The notes: generated by a model from the letters alone, not told the origin. A stretch of DNA of 64,000 nucleotides from Streptomyces flavotricini (GCF_020639365.1 NZ_JAINUL010000001.1:1787344-1851343), one strand, 5' to 3'; counted from the stretch's first letter, positions 17,528-26,253 are shown. Numbers and translations are program-made.

Positions 17528-19573
17528 TCAGGACATCACGAACTCGCACCAGACGCATTTGCCGCTGCCCCGGGGCTCCACTCCCCAGACGTCCGCCAGG
17601 CGGTCCACCAGCATCAGGCCACGGCCCGATACGCCGGACTCACCCGCTTCGCGCCGGCGCGGGAGGGCGCTGGAACGGTCCGCCACCTCGACGCGCAGGC
17701 GCCGCTGCGGGCCCGTCAGCACCCGCAGGGTCACGATGGCGGGGCCGTCCGTGTGCATCAGGGCGTTCACGATGAGCTCGTCCGCGACGAGTTCGATCTC
17801 ATCGGCCCGTTCCCGCGCACCCCACGCCCGCACCGCCGCGCCGATCATGTGGCGGGCCGCGACCAGGGCTTCCGGGTCTCCCGGGGCCACGTGCTGCTGG
17901 AGACGGCCGCCGCCCTGCGGAACGTCCTCCGCCTGGCGGCGCAGCAGGAGCAGCGCCATGTCGTCGTCGCCGCCGCGCTCGTCGATCACCCCGCACAGCC
18001 GGTCCGCCAGCCGCCCGAGGTCCGCCGGCCCGCTCCGGATGAGCTCGGTGAGCAGCTGGATCCCGTCGTCGAGGTCCGCGCCCGGGTGCTCCACGAGGCC
18101 GTCCGTGCACAGGACGAGCGTTTCCCCCGGATCCAGTTCCACGGTGGTCACGGGGTACTCCAGGCGGCCGAACTCCGCCGACAGGCTCAGCGGCATCCCG
18201 CCCTCCACCGGGAGGCGCCGGCAGTCCCCGTCCCGGGTCCGCAGGAGCGGGTCGATGTGCCCGGCGCGGACCACTTGCAGGACGCCCGTGGAGAGGTCGG
18301 CCTCGACGTACGTGCAGGTCGCGAAGCGGTCGGTGTCCAGCTCGTGGAGGAAGACGGAGGCACGCGCCATGACCGTGCCCGGCGCGTGCCCTTCGGCGGC
18401 GTACGCGCGCAGCACGATCCGCAGCTGGCCCATGACCGCCGCCGCGTGCGTGTCGTGGCCCTGGACGTCGCCGATGACGGCCCCGACCCGGCCGCCGGGC
18501 AGCGGGATGACGTCGTACCAGTCGCCGCCGATGTCCTGGCCCATCCGGGCGGAGCGGTACCGTACGGCGATCTCCGCGCCCGGCACCGACGGGATCCGGC
18601 GCGGGAGCATCGCCTGCTGCAGGCCCTCCGCCAGATCGTGCTCCTGCTCCAGCAGCATCGCCCGCTGGAGGCTCTGCGCGATGCTGCTGCCCAGCGCGAT
18701 CAGCAGGTTCCGCTCGTCCTGGGTGAAGCCGTCCTTGTCCTGGTAGAGCAGGCCGATCGCGCCGATCGGGCGGGCCTGGGCGATCAGCGGCAGGTACGCG
18801 GCCGCCGAGATGTCCATGGACGAGATCTTCGACCAGAGTTCGGGATAGCCCTCGGCGAACTCCTTGGCAGAGTCGAGGAAGCGCGGCTGCAGCGAGCGGA
18901 CGACCTCGCTCATCGGGTACTGCTCGTCGATCCGGGTGTACCGGGTGCCCGGTACGAAACTGTCGGCCGGCCCCTCGGCCACGAGGTGGATCCGCCCGGC
19001 CTCGACCAGCCCCATCACCATGCCCATCGAGCCGAGCCGCTCCAGGCCGTGGGCGTCGCCGATGACGTCGATGACGTCCCGTACGGTCCTGGCGTGCGCG
19101 AGGGCGGCCGTGGTGCTCTCGACCACCGAGGTCTGGCGGCGGCGCTCCTCGTCGAGGCCGAGGCGTTCCGCCGAGTGGCTGAGCTCCTCGGTGGCGTCGC
19201 GGACGATGCCGATGATCCGGAACGGGCGGCCGTCGGAGCCGCGCATGACACGGCCCTGGGTGTGCGTCCAGCGCAGCTGCCCGTCCTGGGTGCGGATCCG
19301 GAAGTACGCGCCGTAGCTGTCGTCACCGCTCTTGAGGACGCTGGAGACGAGGGCGTCGAGCCGCGCCGCCTCGTCGGGCGGGACGCGCGGGCCGAGGGAT
19401 TCGGGCCGGCCGTCGTATTCCCCGGGCGTCATGTCGTACACCTCGAGGGCCGCTGCGTCCATGTGCAGGAGACCGGTCTCCAGGTCCCAGTCGAAACTGC
19501 CCATGCGGTTCAGCGAGAGCGACCGGTCCGGGTGTGCGGGCCAGTCGTCCGGCAGCGATACGGTGGTCGGCAC
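17528..19573 (-). CDS. PAS-GAF-SpoIIE(PP2C) phosphatase with C-terminal RsbW-like ATPase
   Basis: About 681 residues: PAS (about 15-130), GAF (about 150-310), PP2C/SpoIIE phosphatase (about 340-550, with IGGDWYDVIPLP, GDVQGHDTHAAAVM, and GGDDDMALLLLRR near its end), and a HATPase_c_2 domain (about 560-681) with ELVADELIVNALMHT and the GRGLMLVDRLADVWG loop. Such proteins dephosphorylate anti-anti-sigma factors and may also bind or phosphorylate them, in partner switching that governs SigB/F-type stress factors. The phosphatase metal Asp residues look intact. GTG 19573 preceded by GGTGGA is preferred to the GTG six codons upstream. No linked anti-anti-sigma gene is in view. Confidence 0.9.
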   Translation of the reverse strand: MPTTVSLPDDWPAHPDRSLSLNRMGSFDWDLETGLLHMDAAALEVYDMTPGEYDGRPESLGPRVPPDEAARLDALVSSVLKSGDDSYGAYFRIRTQDGQLRWTHTQGRVMRGSDGRPFRIIGIVRDATEELSHSAERLGLDEERRRQTSVVESTTAALAHARTVRDVIDVIGDAHGLERLGSMGMVMGLVEAGRIHLVAEGPADSFVPGTRYTRIDEQYPMSEVVRSLQPRFLDSAKEFAEGYPELWSKISSMDISAAAYLPLIAQARPIGAIGLLYQDKDGFTQDERNLLIALGSSIAQSLQRAMLLEQEHDLAEGLQQAMLPRRIPSVPGAEIAVRYRSARMGQDIGGDWYDVIPLPGGRVGAVIGDVQGHDTHAAAVMGQLRIVLRAYAAEGHAPGTVMARASVFLHELDTDRFATCTYVEADLSTGVLQVVRAGHIDPLLRTRDGDCRRLPVEGGMPLSLSAEFGRLEYPVTTVELDPGETLVLCTDGLVEHPGADLDDGIQLLTELIRSGPADLGRLADRLCGVIDERGGDDDMALLLLRRQAEDVPQGGGRLQQHVAPGDPEALVAARHMIGAAVRAWGARERADEIELVADELIVNALMHTDGPAIVTLRVLTGPQRRLRVEVADRSSALPRRREAGESGVSGRGLMLVDRLADVWGVEPRGSGKCVWCEFVMS

Positions 19574-19598
19574 CGATCCACCATGACACACGGGCCGG

Positions 19599-20990
19599 TC
19601 AGGCGCGCTCCAAGGAGCTCGCCGGGTTCGCGGGCGGTTGTTGCCGGTCCGGGCCGCCGAAGGGGTCGTACGGGGCGTCCCGGCCGTCCTGACCGGACGG
19701 GGCGAAGGGGTCGTCGCCCCGACCGAACGAGTCCCCCTGCGCGAACGGGTCCCCTTGCGCGAACGGGTCGTCGGAGTCGGGCCGGCGCGGCGTCGAACCG
19801 TCGGCCTCCTGCGGGAGCCCCGGGTCGGCGAATGCGTCCCGGGGTACGTCGCCCGGCTGGTTCGGGGGCGCGTCGGACCGCGGCGCGGCCGGGGGCTGCC
19901 CGGGCCGCTGCTGCTTCTGCGGGGCCTGCGGCGGGGCCTGGCCGGGGCCGTCCTGCCGGTCGGGGCGCGCCTGCTGGTCCGGGCCGGCCTGCTCGCCCTG
20001 GGCCGGTACGCAGTCCGTGGCCTCGGGGGCCGGGACCCCCACGGGACCGCTCGGGGGCTTCGGCGGGGCCGGCGGAGCGGTCCTGGCCAGGCCGTTCGTC
20101 CCGGCGCCGGCGTCGTTGCCGGTCTCGGGCGGGGCGCACGGCTCGGCCGGGGCCGCCGCGGGCGGGGTCACGGGACCGGTCGGGATGCCTCCCGCCGGGT
20201 CGAACGCGGGGACGGGCTGCGGGGTGGCGTCCTGGGCGCCGTCGTCGCCGGTCTTGCGCTCCAGCCAGGTGTTGTCGGCGATGTTGACGATGACCAGGCT
20301 CTTGATCGGGTGCGGGGTCGGTTCGATGACGATGACCTGGTGGGGCTGGTAGCCGCTCCACTGGTCGCCCTTGAGCGCCGGGGAGCCCTTCGGGGCGCGC
20401 GGCGCCTGGAGCGGGTTTCCGCAGGCGCAGCGGACCCGGGGCATGCCGTGGTCGTCGACGAGGACGGCGGTGCCGGCCTGCAGGACGGACTGGAAGGCTT
20501 CCCCGCGGCCGCTGCGGAAGGCGTGGTTGGTGACGCGGGTGTCGGCGCGGAGCACGACCGGCGTCAAGCCGCGCAGGAACGCGGGGAGCTTCGCCCTGTC
20601 GACGGAGACGGCCTGGGCGAATGCCTTGGCCTTGGCTTCGTCCTCGGTGAGGGCGCGCAGCTGCTGTTCCACGTCGCAGCTGCCGAGCCGCTTGGTGCCG
20701 GCGTAGAGGCCGGGCGTGGCCGCGTTGACGGTCCGGATGCCCTGGCCGGTCGCGTTGGGCAGCGGAGGCTGCGCGGGGGCGGACTCGCTGGTGGCCGAAG
20801 TCGCGGTGAAGGGGTCGGGTCCGGCCGACCCCACGGGCTGGAGCAGGACCTCCTGGCTCTCCGGGCCGGCCGCGCTCTTCGGTTCCTCGGGAGCGCCGCA
20901 GGCCGCGGCGAGCAGACCGAGGAGCGTGAAGAGGGCGGCGCGGACCGGAGTATGACGGCGTGGAGCCTGACGAGGTGTCCGTACGTGCAC
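19599..20990 (-). CDS. DUF6777-type lipoprotein with Pro/Gln/Asp-rich tail
   Basis: 463 residues starting at GTG 20990, which has GGGAG just upstream; the frame extends further but without a signal peptide at its end. A lipobox (LLGLLAAACG, Cys near 31) marks it as a lipoprotein. The ordered domain (about 45-235) starts with EVLLQPVGSAGPDPFT and includes CDVEQQLRALT, TPVVLRADTRVTNHAF and VRCACGNPL, as in the DUF6777 family. The second half is disordered, ending with repeats of the DPFAQG type (DDPFAQGDPFAQGDSFG). Function unknown; an exposed sensor or wall-spanning role is possible. Immediately downstream of it lies the PP2C phosphatase gene on the same strand, 25 bases away. Confidence 0.85.
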   Translation of the reverse strand: MHVRTPRQAPRRHTPVRAALFTLLGLLAAACGAPEEPKSAAGPESQEVLLQPVGSAGPDPFTATSATSESAPAQPPLPNATGQGIRTVNAATPGLYAGTKRLGSCDVEQQLRALTEDEAKAKAFAQAVSVDRAKLPAFLRGLTPVVLRADTRVTNHAFRSGRGEAFQSVLQAGTAVLVDDHGMPRVRCACGNPLQAPRAPKGSPALKGDQWSGYQPHQVIVIEPTPHPIKSLVIVNIADNTWLERKTGDDGAQDATPQPVPAFDPAGGIPTGPVTPPAAAPAEPCAPPETGNDAGAGTNGLARTAPPAPPKPPSGPVGVPAPEATDCVPAQGEQAGPDQQARPDRQDGPGQAPPQAPQKQQRPGQPPAAPRSDAPPNQPGDVPRDAFADPGLPQEADGSTPRRPDSDDPFAQGDPFAQGDSFGRGDDPFAPSGQDGRDAPYDPFGGPDRQQPPANPASSLERA

Positions 20991-21104
20991 GTGAATCTCC
21001 CTTTCGCCCCGGTTGCTCCCTCCTGTCTGCCGCATCCGCGGCAGGGCCGCAACCGGAGCGGCGCGGCGGAGCGGGGCCGGGCGGGGCAGAACCCGGATCA
21101 CGTC

Positions 21105-21118
21105 TTGAACATGTTCAA
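21105..21118. promoter_or_regulatory. Operator 1: perfect 14-bp palindrome overlapping a -35 box
   Basis: TTGAACATGTTCAA is its own reverse complement. Its left half TTGAAC doubles as a plausible -35 box with TAAGGT at 21128-21133 as -10, spacer 17. The centre lies 41 bp (about four helical turns) from the centre of the second palindrome. A dimeric repressor of TetR or MarR type is the likely ligand; no such gene is adjacent. Confidence 0.65.
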
Positions 21119-21145
21119 GGAGTCTCGTAAGGTCATGACCGTGAG

Positions 21146-21159
21146 TTGAACGCGTTCAA
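21146..21159. promoter_or_regulatory. Operator 2: perfect 14-bp palindrome downstream of the -10 box
   Basis: TTGAACGCGTTCAA differs from operator 1 only in its two central bases. It lies between the predicted -10 and the GTG of the YndJ-like gene. A third, shorter palindrome GGTCATGACC sits between them at 21131-21140, overlapping the -10. Confidence 0.65.
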
Positions 21160-21191
21160 AGCGTTCGGCCGCGCGGGGAGGGGAGCCCACG

Positions 21192-22061
21192 GTGACGGTA
21201 CTGGTGCATCTGATCGTCACCCTGGGCATGCTCTACGTGATCCCCGCAGGCCTCCGCCTGATCGACCCGGTCGGGCTGCGCACGGCCGCCCGCGTCTGGC
21301 CGCTGTTCGCCGCCCCCGGGGCCGTCTGCCTCTGGCTGCCGCGCGGCGCCACCGCCACGGTGCTCGCCGCGCTGTACGCCGCCGCCACCCTGGCGCTCGC
21401 GGCCCGGGCCCCGGCGCGGCTGCTGCGGACCCTCCGGACGCCGACCGCCGGAAGCGGCCCGCTCGCACCGGCCGAGATCGCCGTGCTCACCGCGCTGATC
21501 GCGCCGTCGGTCGCGGGGACCGCCCTCGTCGCCGAGCGCGCCGGGTACCGGCTGTTCGGCTTCGACCTGGACATCCTGGCGCTGACCGTGCCGCACTTCC
21601 ACTTCGCCGGATTCACCGCCGCCCTGGTCGCCGGGCTGGTCTGCCGCGTCACGGCCACCGCGCCCGGCAGCACGGCCCTGTCGCGCTGGGCCGCGTACAG
21701 CGTCCCCGGCGGGACCCTGCTCGTCCTCCTCGGCTACTTCGTGGACGACTGGGCGGAGCTCGTCGGCGCGGTGGTGCTGACCGGCGGGATGTGGGCCGTG
21801 GCCCTGCTGACCTGGCGGGAGATCCGGCCCGGCGCCCGCGACCGCACCACCGGGGCGCTGCTGGCGACCTCGGCCGCGGTGCTGGTGGCCACCATGCTGC
21901 TCGCCCTGTGGTGGGCGCTCGGCGAGGCCACCGACCTCGTACACCCCACGCTGACCTGGATGGCCGCGACCCATGGTCTCGGCAACGCCCTCGGCTTCGC
22001 CCTGTGCTCGCTGCTGGCCTGGCGCCGGCTGACCGTCGAACGAATGGAGATCACGCCATGA
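21192..22061 (+). CDS. YndJ-like integral membrane protein
   Basis: 289 residues forming about eight hydrophobic helices, starting VLVHLIVTLGMLYVIPAGLRL. Conserved features of the YndJ family include VPHFHFAGF in the middle (His residues inside the membrane region) and the final helix GLGNALGFALCSLLAWRRL. The Bacillus YndJ protein is uncharacterised. The GTG start follows a GGGGAGGGGAG purine tract. Its stop overlaps the start of the DUF1990 gene (ATGA), and YndJ and DUF1990 domains occur together in other bacteria too, so they probably act as a unit. Control is probably through the two upstream palindromes. Confidence 0.82.
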   Translation: MTVLVHLIVTLGMLYVIPAGLRLIDPVGLRTAARVWPLFAAPGAVCLWLPRGATATVLAALYAAATLALAARAPARLLRTLRTPTAGSGPLAPAEIAVLTALIAPSVAGTALVAERAGYRLFGFDLDILALTVPHFHFAGFTAALVAGLVCRVTATAPGSTALSRWAAYSVPGGTLLVLLGYFVDDWAELVGAVVLTGGMWAVALLTWREIRPGARDRTTGALLATSAAVLVATMLLALWWALGEATDLVHPTLTWMAATHGLGNALGFALCSLLAWRRLTVERMEITP

Positions 22062-22591
22062 CCCGCCTCATCAGCGCCGGCCGTGACACCGTCAACTACC
22101 CCGACCGGGGCGCGACGCGGCGGCGGCCGCTGCCCGCCGGATACCATCACCTGCACCACCGCACCCGGATCGGCCGCGGTCGGGCCGCCTTCGAGGCCGC
22201 CGGCACCGCCGTCACCACCTTCGGTGCCCACCGGGCCTCGGGCATGCTGGTCCGGGCCGGTCACGGCGCGGTCCGTCCCGGGAGCCGGGTGGTGGTCGGA
22301 ATCGGCTGGGGGCCGCTGCGGATCAGCGCCCCGTGCGAGGTGATCTGGACCGCGTACGAGCCCGCGCGCATCGGTTTCGCGTACGGGACGCTGGCCGGCC
22401 ACCCGGAGTGCGGGGAGGAGTCCTTCATGGTGTCGCTGGACCCGGACGGCGCCGTGTGGTTCGAGGTGACCGCCTTCAGCCGCCCGGACGCCTGGTACAC
22501 CCGGCTCGCGGGCCCGGTGGTCCCCTTCCTGCAGCTGCGTTACGCCCGATGGCTGGGCCGCACGGTGCGCAAGCTGGCCGCCGCGGCCTGA
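22058..22591 (+). CDS. DUF1990 (UPF0548) family protein
   Basis: 177 residues with the DUF1990 pattern: LPAGYHHLHHRTRIGRGR near residue 25, RPGSRVVVGIGWGPLRISAP in the middle and the ESFMVSLDPDGAVWFEVTAFSRP strand pair, ending in a hydrophobic helix (QLRYARWLGRTVRKL). The fold is thought to be a small lipocalin- or START-like beta structure; no enzyme activity is established. Here it overlaps the YndJ-like gene by four bases and is followed after 20 bases by an LMF1-like membrane protein. The three form an operon with an apparent envelope or lipid theme. Confidence 0.88.
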   Translation: MTRLISAGRDTVNYPDRGATRRRPLPAGYHHLHHRTRIGRGRAAFEAAGTAVTTFGAHRASGMLVRAGHGAVRPGSRVVVGIGWGPLRISAPCEVIWTAYEPARIGFAYGTLAGHPECGEESFMVSLDPDGAVWFEVTAFSRPDAWYTRLAGPVVPFLQLRYARWLGRTVRKLAAAA

Positions 22592-22611
22592 TCCGTCCGA
22601 TACTGGAGGGG

Positions 22612-24051
22612 ATGGACTGGTTCACGGCGCCCGGCTACTGGCTCGGCCGTCTGGTCTTCCAGCGGGCCCTCGCCGGCGTCTACCTCTTCGCCTTCGTCGC
22701 GGCCGCCCTTCAGTTCCGGGCCCTGATCGGTGCGCACGGCATGCTGCCCGTGCCGCGCTACGTGCGGTACGTGCCCTTCCGGCGCGCCCCGAGCCTGTTC
22801 CAACTGCGCTACTCGGACCGGCTCTTCGCCGGCTGCGCCTGGGCGGGGGCGGCGGTGTCCGCGGCCCTCGCCGCGGGGGCGGGGGACGCCGTTCCGCTGG
22901 GCGCGGCCATGGGGATGTGGGCGCTGCTGTGGCTGCTGTACCTGTCGATCGTGAACGTCGGGCAGACCTGGTACTCCTTCGGCTGGGAGTCGCTGCTGCT
23001 GGAGGTGGGCTTCCTCGCGGTCTTCCTGGGCAATGCGCGGGTGGGACCACCGGTGCTGGTGCTGTGGCTGCTGCGCTGGGTGGCCTTCCGGGTGGAGTTC
23101 GGCGCGGGGCTGATCAAGATGCGCGGGGACTCCTGCTGGCGCAAGCTGACCTGCCTCTATTACCACCACGAGACGCAGCCGATGCCGGGGCCGCTGAGCT
23201 GGTTCTTCCACCGGCTGCCGAAGCCGCTGCACCGGGTGGAGTGCGCCGCCAACCACGTGACCCAACTGGTGGTACCGGTGCTGCTGTTCACACCGCAGCC
23301 GGTGGCCTCGTACGCGGCCGGGATCATCGTGGCGACGCAGCTGTGGCTGGTGCTGTCGGGCAATTTCGCCTGGCTGAACTGGATCACCATCACGGTGGCC
23401 CTGTCGGCGGTCGACTTCACGGGGCTCGCCGGGGCCCCGCCGGCCGCCGCCTCGCGCGCGGCGCCGCTGTGGTTCGCGGTCCTGGTGTGCGCGGTGACCG
23501 TGCTGGTGCTGGTGCTGAGCCGGCGTCCGGTGCTCAACATGATCTCGCGGCGCCAGGTGATGAACCGCTCCTTCGACTCCCTGCACCTGGTCAACACGTA
23601 CGGGGCCTTCGGCACGGTGGGCCGGATCCGGGACGAGGTGGTGGTCGAGGGCACCGCCGACCGGATGCCGCGGGAGGACGGGGAGTGGCGGGAGTACGGG
23701 TTCAAGGGCAAACCGGGTGACCTGCGCCGGATTCCGCGCCAGTTCGCCCCCTACCACCTGCGGCTGGACTGGCTGATGTGGTTCGCCGCGCTCTCGCCCG
23801 ACTATGCGCGGGACTGGTTCGGGCCGTTCGTGGAGCGGTTGCTGGCGGGCGACCGGGACACGCTGCGGCTGCTGCGCCACAACCCCTTCCCGGACGCCCC
23901 GCCGCTGTACGTACGGGCGCGGCTGTACCGCTACCGGTTCACCACGTGGCGGGAGCTGCGCGAGACGGGCGCGTGGTGGCACCGCACGCTGCTGCGCGAG
24001 TACCTCCCGCCGACCCGCCTCGCCGAGGCCTCCTGGTCAGAGCCCGAGTAG
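22612..24051 (+). CDS. Lipase maturation factor (LMF1)-family membrane protein
   Basis: 479 residues, ATG preceded by GGAGGGG. N-terminal part: about eight transmembrane helices (from LGRLVFQRALAGVYLFAFV). C-terminal part: a soluble domain with FDSLHLVNTYGAFGTVGRIRDEV and later REYGFKGKPGDLRRIPRQFAPYH, both hallmarks of the LMF1 family. In animals LMF1 helps lipases fold in the ER. In bacteria it is uncharacterised; a redox or secreted-enzyme folding role has been proposed. The motif RVEFGAGLIKMRGDSCW is also family-typical. Third gene of the YndJ-DUF1990 operon. Its end overlaps the convergent epimerase gene by 15 bases. Confidence 0.92.
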   Translation: MDWFTAPGYWLGRLVFQRALAGVYLFAFVAAALQFRALIGAHGMLPVPRYVRYVPFRRAPSLFQLRYSDRLFAGCAWAGAAVSAALAAGAGDAVPLGAAMGMWALLWLLYLSIVNVGQTWYSFGWESLLLEVGFLAVFLGNARVGPPVLVLWLLRWVAFRVEFGAGLIKMRGDSCWRKLTCLYYHHETQPMPGPLSWFFHRLPKPLHRVECAANHVTQLVVPVLLFTPQPVASYAAGIIVATQLWLVLSGNFAWLNWITITVALSAVDFTGLAGAPPAAASRAAPLWFAVLVCAVTVLVLVLSRRPVLNMISRRQVMNRSFDSLHLVNTYGAFGTVGRIRDEVVVEGTADRMPREDGEWREYGFKGKPGDLRRIPRQFAPYHLRLDWLMWFAALSPDYARDWFGPFVERLLAGDRDTLRLLRHNPFPDAPPLYVRARLYRYRFTTWRELRETGAWWHRTLLREYLPPTRLAEASWSEPE

Positions 24052-25020
24052 CGCGGCCTCGCGCTCGGCCGAAATGCCCTTGTCCGGGCGGTCGGGGCGG
24101 TGCGGAGCGGTGCCGCCGATGGACTGGAGCCAGGCCCAGGTGTCGGCCACGGTCTCCTCGACCGGGCGGCACTTGAGGCCCGCCGCCAGCGCCTCGGAGA
24201 CGTCCCCGCCGAACATGTAGTCGTGCAGTTCGCCCTCGGGGAGCCAGATCGGCAGTTCGGTCCAGGGCTCCACTCCGGCCTCCGCGATCCGCTCCTGGTC
24301 GATCCAGTGGAACTCGGCGGCGGCGCCGGTCACGGCCGCGCAGGCCTCGAGGAGTGCGCCCATCGTGGCGTGCCCGGCCGGGGAGACCAGGTCGTACGGG
24401 CCGCCGCGCCCGGCCTCGGCCGCGTCGAGGGTCCAGTGCGCGAGGTCGCGCACGTCGATGTACTGGAGCGGGAGCCCGGGCCGGCCTGGGGCCAGGGTGG
24501 GGCCGCCGCGGGCGGTCCGGTTCAGCCACCAGGGCAGTCGGCCGACGTTCTCGTACGGCCCGAGGATCAGCCCGGCGCGTACCAGCAGGGCCCGGTCTCC
24601 GAAGGCGTCGACGGCGGCGATCTCACCGCCCCGCTTGTCCTCGGCGTAGGCCGTGGACCCGGCGTCGGCCGAGCCCTCGACGAGCGGGCCGTCCTCGGTC
24701 AGGCCGGCGGGGGCGGGGTACGCGTACACCGAGCGGCTGGAGACGTACCCGTACCGCCCGGCGCGGCCGGCCAGCAGCCGGGCGCTGTCGCGCACGGCGG
24801 TCGGGGCGCCGCTCCAGGTGTCGACGACGAGGTCCCACTCCCCCGCGGCGAGGGCGTCCAGGCCCCCGGGGGCGGTGCGGTCGCCGTGCAGGGCGCGGGT
24901 GCCCGGCGGCGGCGCGTGGTGGCCGCGGTGGAAGACGGTGACCTCCCAGCCCCGGGCGAGGGCGTCTTCGGTGATCGCGCGTCCGACGAATTCGGTACCG
25001 CCCAGCATGAGTAGCTTCAT
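24037..25020 (-). CDS. NAD(P)-dependent epimerase/reductase (extended SDR)
   Basis: 327 residues of the extended short-chain dehydrogenase fold. The N-terminal nucleotide motif is MLGGTEFVGRA, a GxxGxxG variant. The active site has Ser in VSSRSVYAYP (about 95) and the YxxxK pair in AYAEDKRGGE (about 130). DVRDLAHWTLDAAE near 195 is typical of NmrA/isoflavone reductase-like and mycothiol-linked epimerases. The substrate is unknown. ATG 25020 is the only sensible start. It is convergent with the LMF1-like gene. Confidence 0.88.
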   Translation of the reverse strand: MKLLMLGGTEFVGRAITEDALARGWEVTVFHRGHHAPPPGTRALHGDRTAPGGLDALAAGEWDLVVDTWSGAPTAVRDSARLLAGRAGRYGYVSSRSVYAYPAPAGLTEDGPLVEGSADAGSTAYAEDKRGGEIAAVDAFGDRALLVRAGLILGPYENVGRLPWWLNRTARGGPTLAPGRPGLPLQYIDVRDLAHWTLDAAEAGRGGPYDLVSPAGHATMGALLEACAAVTGAAAEFHWIDQERIAEAGVEPWTELPIWLPEGELHDYMFGGDVSEALAAGLKCRPVEETVADTWAWLQSIGGTAPHRPDRPDKGISAEREAALLGL

Positions 25021-25202
25021 GCGGTCCAGCGTGCCGGGGCCGGGGGCCGGCCCGGAAGTCTTGATCGCCCACAGCGATGACGCTCACGGCGTAGGGCCGA
25101 CGGGAACTCGTCGCGGGTCCCGGACGATCGGCGGGGCGCACGGCCGGCTCAGCACCGCGCCCCCGTCGCCGGGCGGCTCGGGGGCGCTGCGTGACGGTCG
25201 GG

Positions 25203-25379
25203 CTAGTCGATGCCGGGCAGGATGTGGGGCTCCGCCAGGTCGTCCTCGTAGCCGGCCAGTCGAATCGGGGCGGACCGGGCCCAGACTTCGAGGCTTCCGA
25301 GTTCGTCGACGTGAGGACGGAACCGTCCCCCCTGGTACGTCCTCGGCTTCTCGTCGGACTTCGTCGTCGTGTCTGTCAC
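25203..25379 (-). CDS. Small peptide of 58 residues, unrecognised
   Basis: Begins at GTG with an excellent AAAGGAG ribosome site 6-7 bases upstream, which is the main reason to believe it. The product starts VTDTTTKSDEKPRTYQGGRF and ends AGYEDDLAEPHILPGID. It has no Cys, no signal peptide and no membrane helix. The N-terminal third is hydrophilic and leader-like, the rest acidic and aromatic. This could be a small regulator or a ribosomally made peptide precursor. Next to it, divergently, is a PhnZ-like HD-domain gene. No maturation enzyme of a known RiPP class is nearby. Confidence 0.65.
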   Translation of the reverse strand: MTDTTTKSDEKPRTYQGGRFRPHVDELGSLEVWARSAPIRLAGYEDDLAEPHILPGID

Positions 25380-25530
25380 CGCGCACTCCTTTGTGTCGCG
25401 CAACCCGGCGGGCGAGCCGCGCGCCGGGCACAAGGGATAAAGGGTTTCCGGACGCGGTGGCGCCATGGTGGAGCGTGGCCTGGATACGGCCGGTCTGTGC
25501 CACTCAGAGTACACATATGAGCGCGCCCCC

Positions 25531-25565
25531 GCTCGATGGATTGGCAAAATCCGCTCGACGGCTTG
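25531..25565. repeat. Direct repeat GCTCGAYGGMTTG in the divergent control region
   Basis: Copies at 25531-25543 and 25553-25565 match at 11 of 13 positions and start 22 bp apart, about two helical turns, so both would face the same side of the DNA. They lie between the small-peptide gene and the HD-domain gene, where an activator or repressor would bind. Confidence 0.4.
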
Positions 25566-25668
25566 ATTTCGCCCGGAATTCAGTAAGTCGTACGCCGATG
25601 TGACCGAGTCGGGTGGTCTGCTCGACGCCGGTGAAACGACCGGAGTACGGGCGGCGGAGGGAGCGACG

Positions 25669-26253
25669 GTGGCGGCGAGGTCCGGAGTGCCGGGGGTGCC
25701 GAGGGTCGACAGCATCGAGGAGCTGATGGAACTGCTGCTCGCCTGCCGCGGGGCGTGGGACACGCCCGACCGCAGCGGAGACCCGGTGGATCTGCACGAT
25801 CATGGGCTACAGACTGCGGCACTGCTGCGCCGTTCGCATCCGTTCGACAAGGAGCTCCAAGTCGCCGGCCTGGTGCACGACCTGGGCCATCTGCTCTTCC
25901 CCGGGGACGACGCGGGCCACGCCGACCACGCGGCGGAAGCGATCCGTCCGCTGCTCGGCGACCGGGTGGCCCGGCTGGTACGGCTGCACGTGCCGGCCAA
26001 GCGCTACCTGGCGGCCGTGGAGCCCGACCGGGCGCTGTCCCCGCAGAGCGCGCTGACCCTGCGGGCGCAGGGCGGGCTGATGGACGAGGCGGAGGTCCGG
26101 GCCTTCGCCGCCGATCCGGACGCGGAAGCGGCGGTGACATTGCGCCAAGCGGATGACGCGGGCAAGGTCGTCGGGATCGACGCGGGCGTGATGGAGGACT
26201 GGCGGCCGGTCCTGGAGCTGGTGGCGGCGCGGGCGTACGAGCGCATGCCCTGA
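25669..26253 (+). CDS. HD-domain protein, PhnZ-like (phosphonate-degradation HD family)
   Basis: 194 residues from GTG 25669, which has GGAGGGAG five bases upstream; GTG 25600 would add 23 residues with no ribosome site. Metal ligands are visible: LHDHGLQTAALL, LVHDLGHLL and GHADHAAEAI. The downstream block VRLHVPAKRYLAAVEPD, LSPQSALTLRAQGG and TLRQADDAGKV closely follows the family that includes PhnZ, a mixed-valence di-iron oxygenase that splits C-P bonds. The related inositol oxygenase has the same fold. No other phosphonate gene is nearby, so the true substrate may differ. A strong terminator follows. Confidence 0.85.
   Translation: MAARSGVPGVPRVDSIEELMELLLACRGAWDTPDRSGDPVDLHDHGLQTAALLRRSHPFDKELQVAGLVHDLGHLLFPGDDAGHADHAAEAIRPLLGDRVARLVRLHVPAKRYLAAVEPDRALSPQSALTLRAQGGLMDEAEVRAFAADPDAEAAVTLRQADDAGKVVGIDAGVMEDWRPVLELVAARAYERMP

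Noticed and set aside
16763..20287. Open plus-strand frame of 1174 codons
   Set aside because: Spans antisense to three well-supported genes (glycosylase, phosphatase, lipoprotein).
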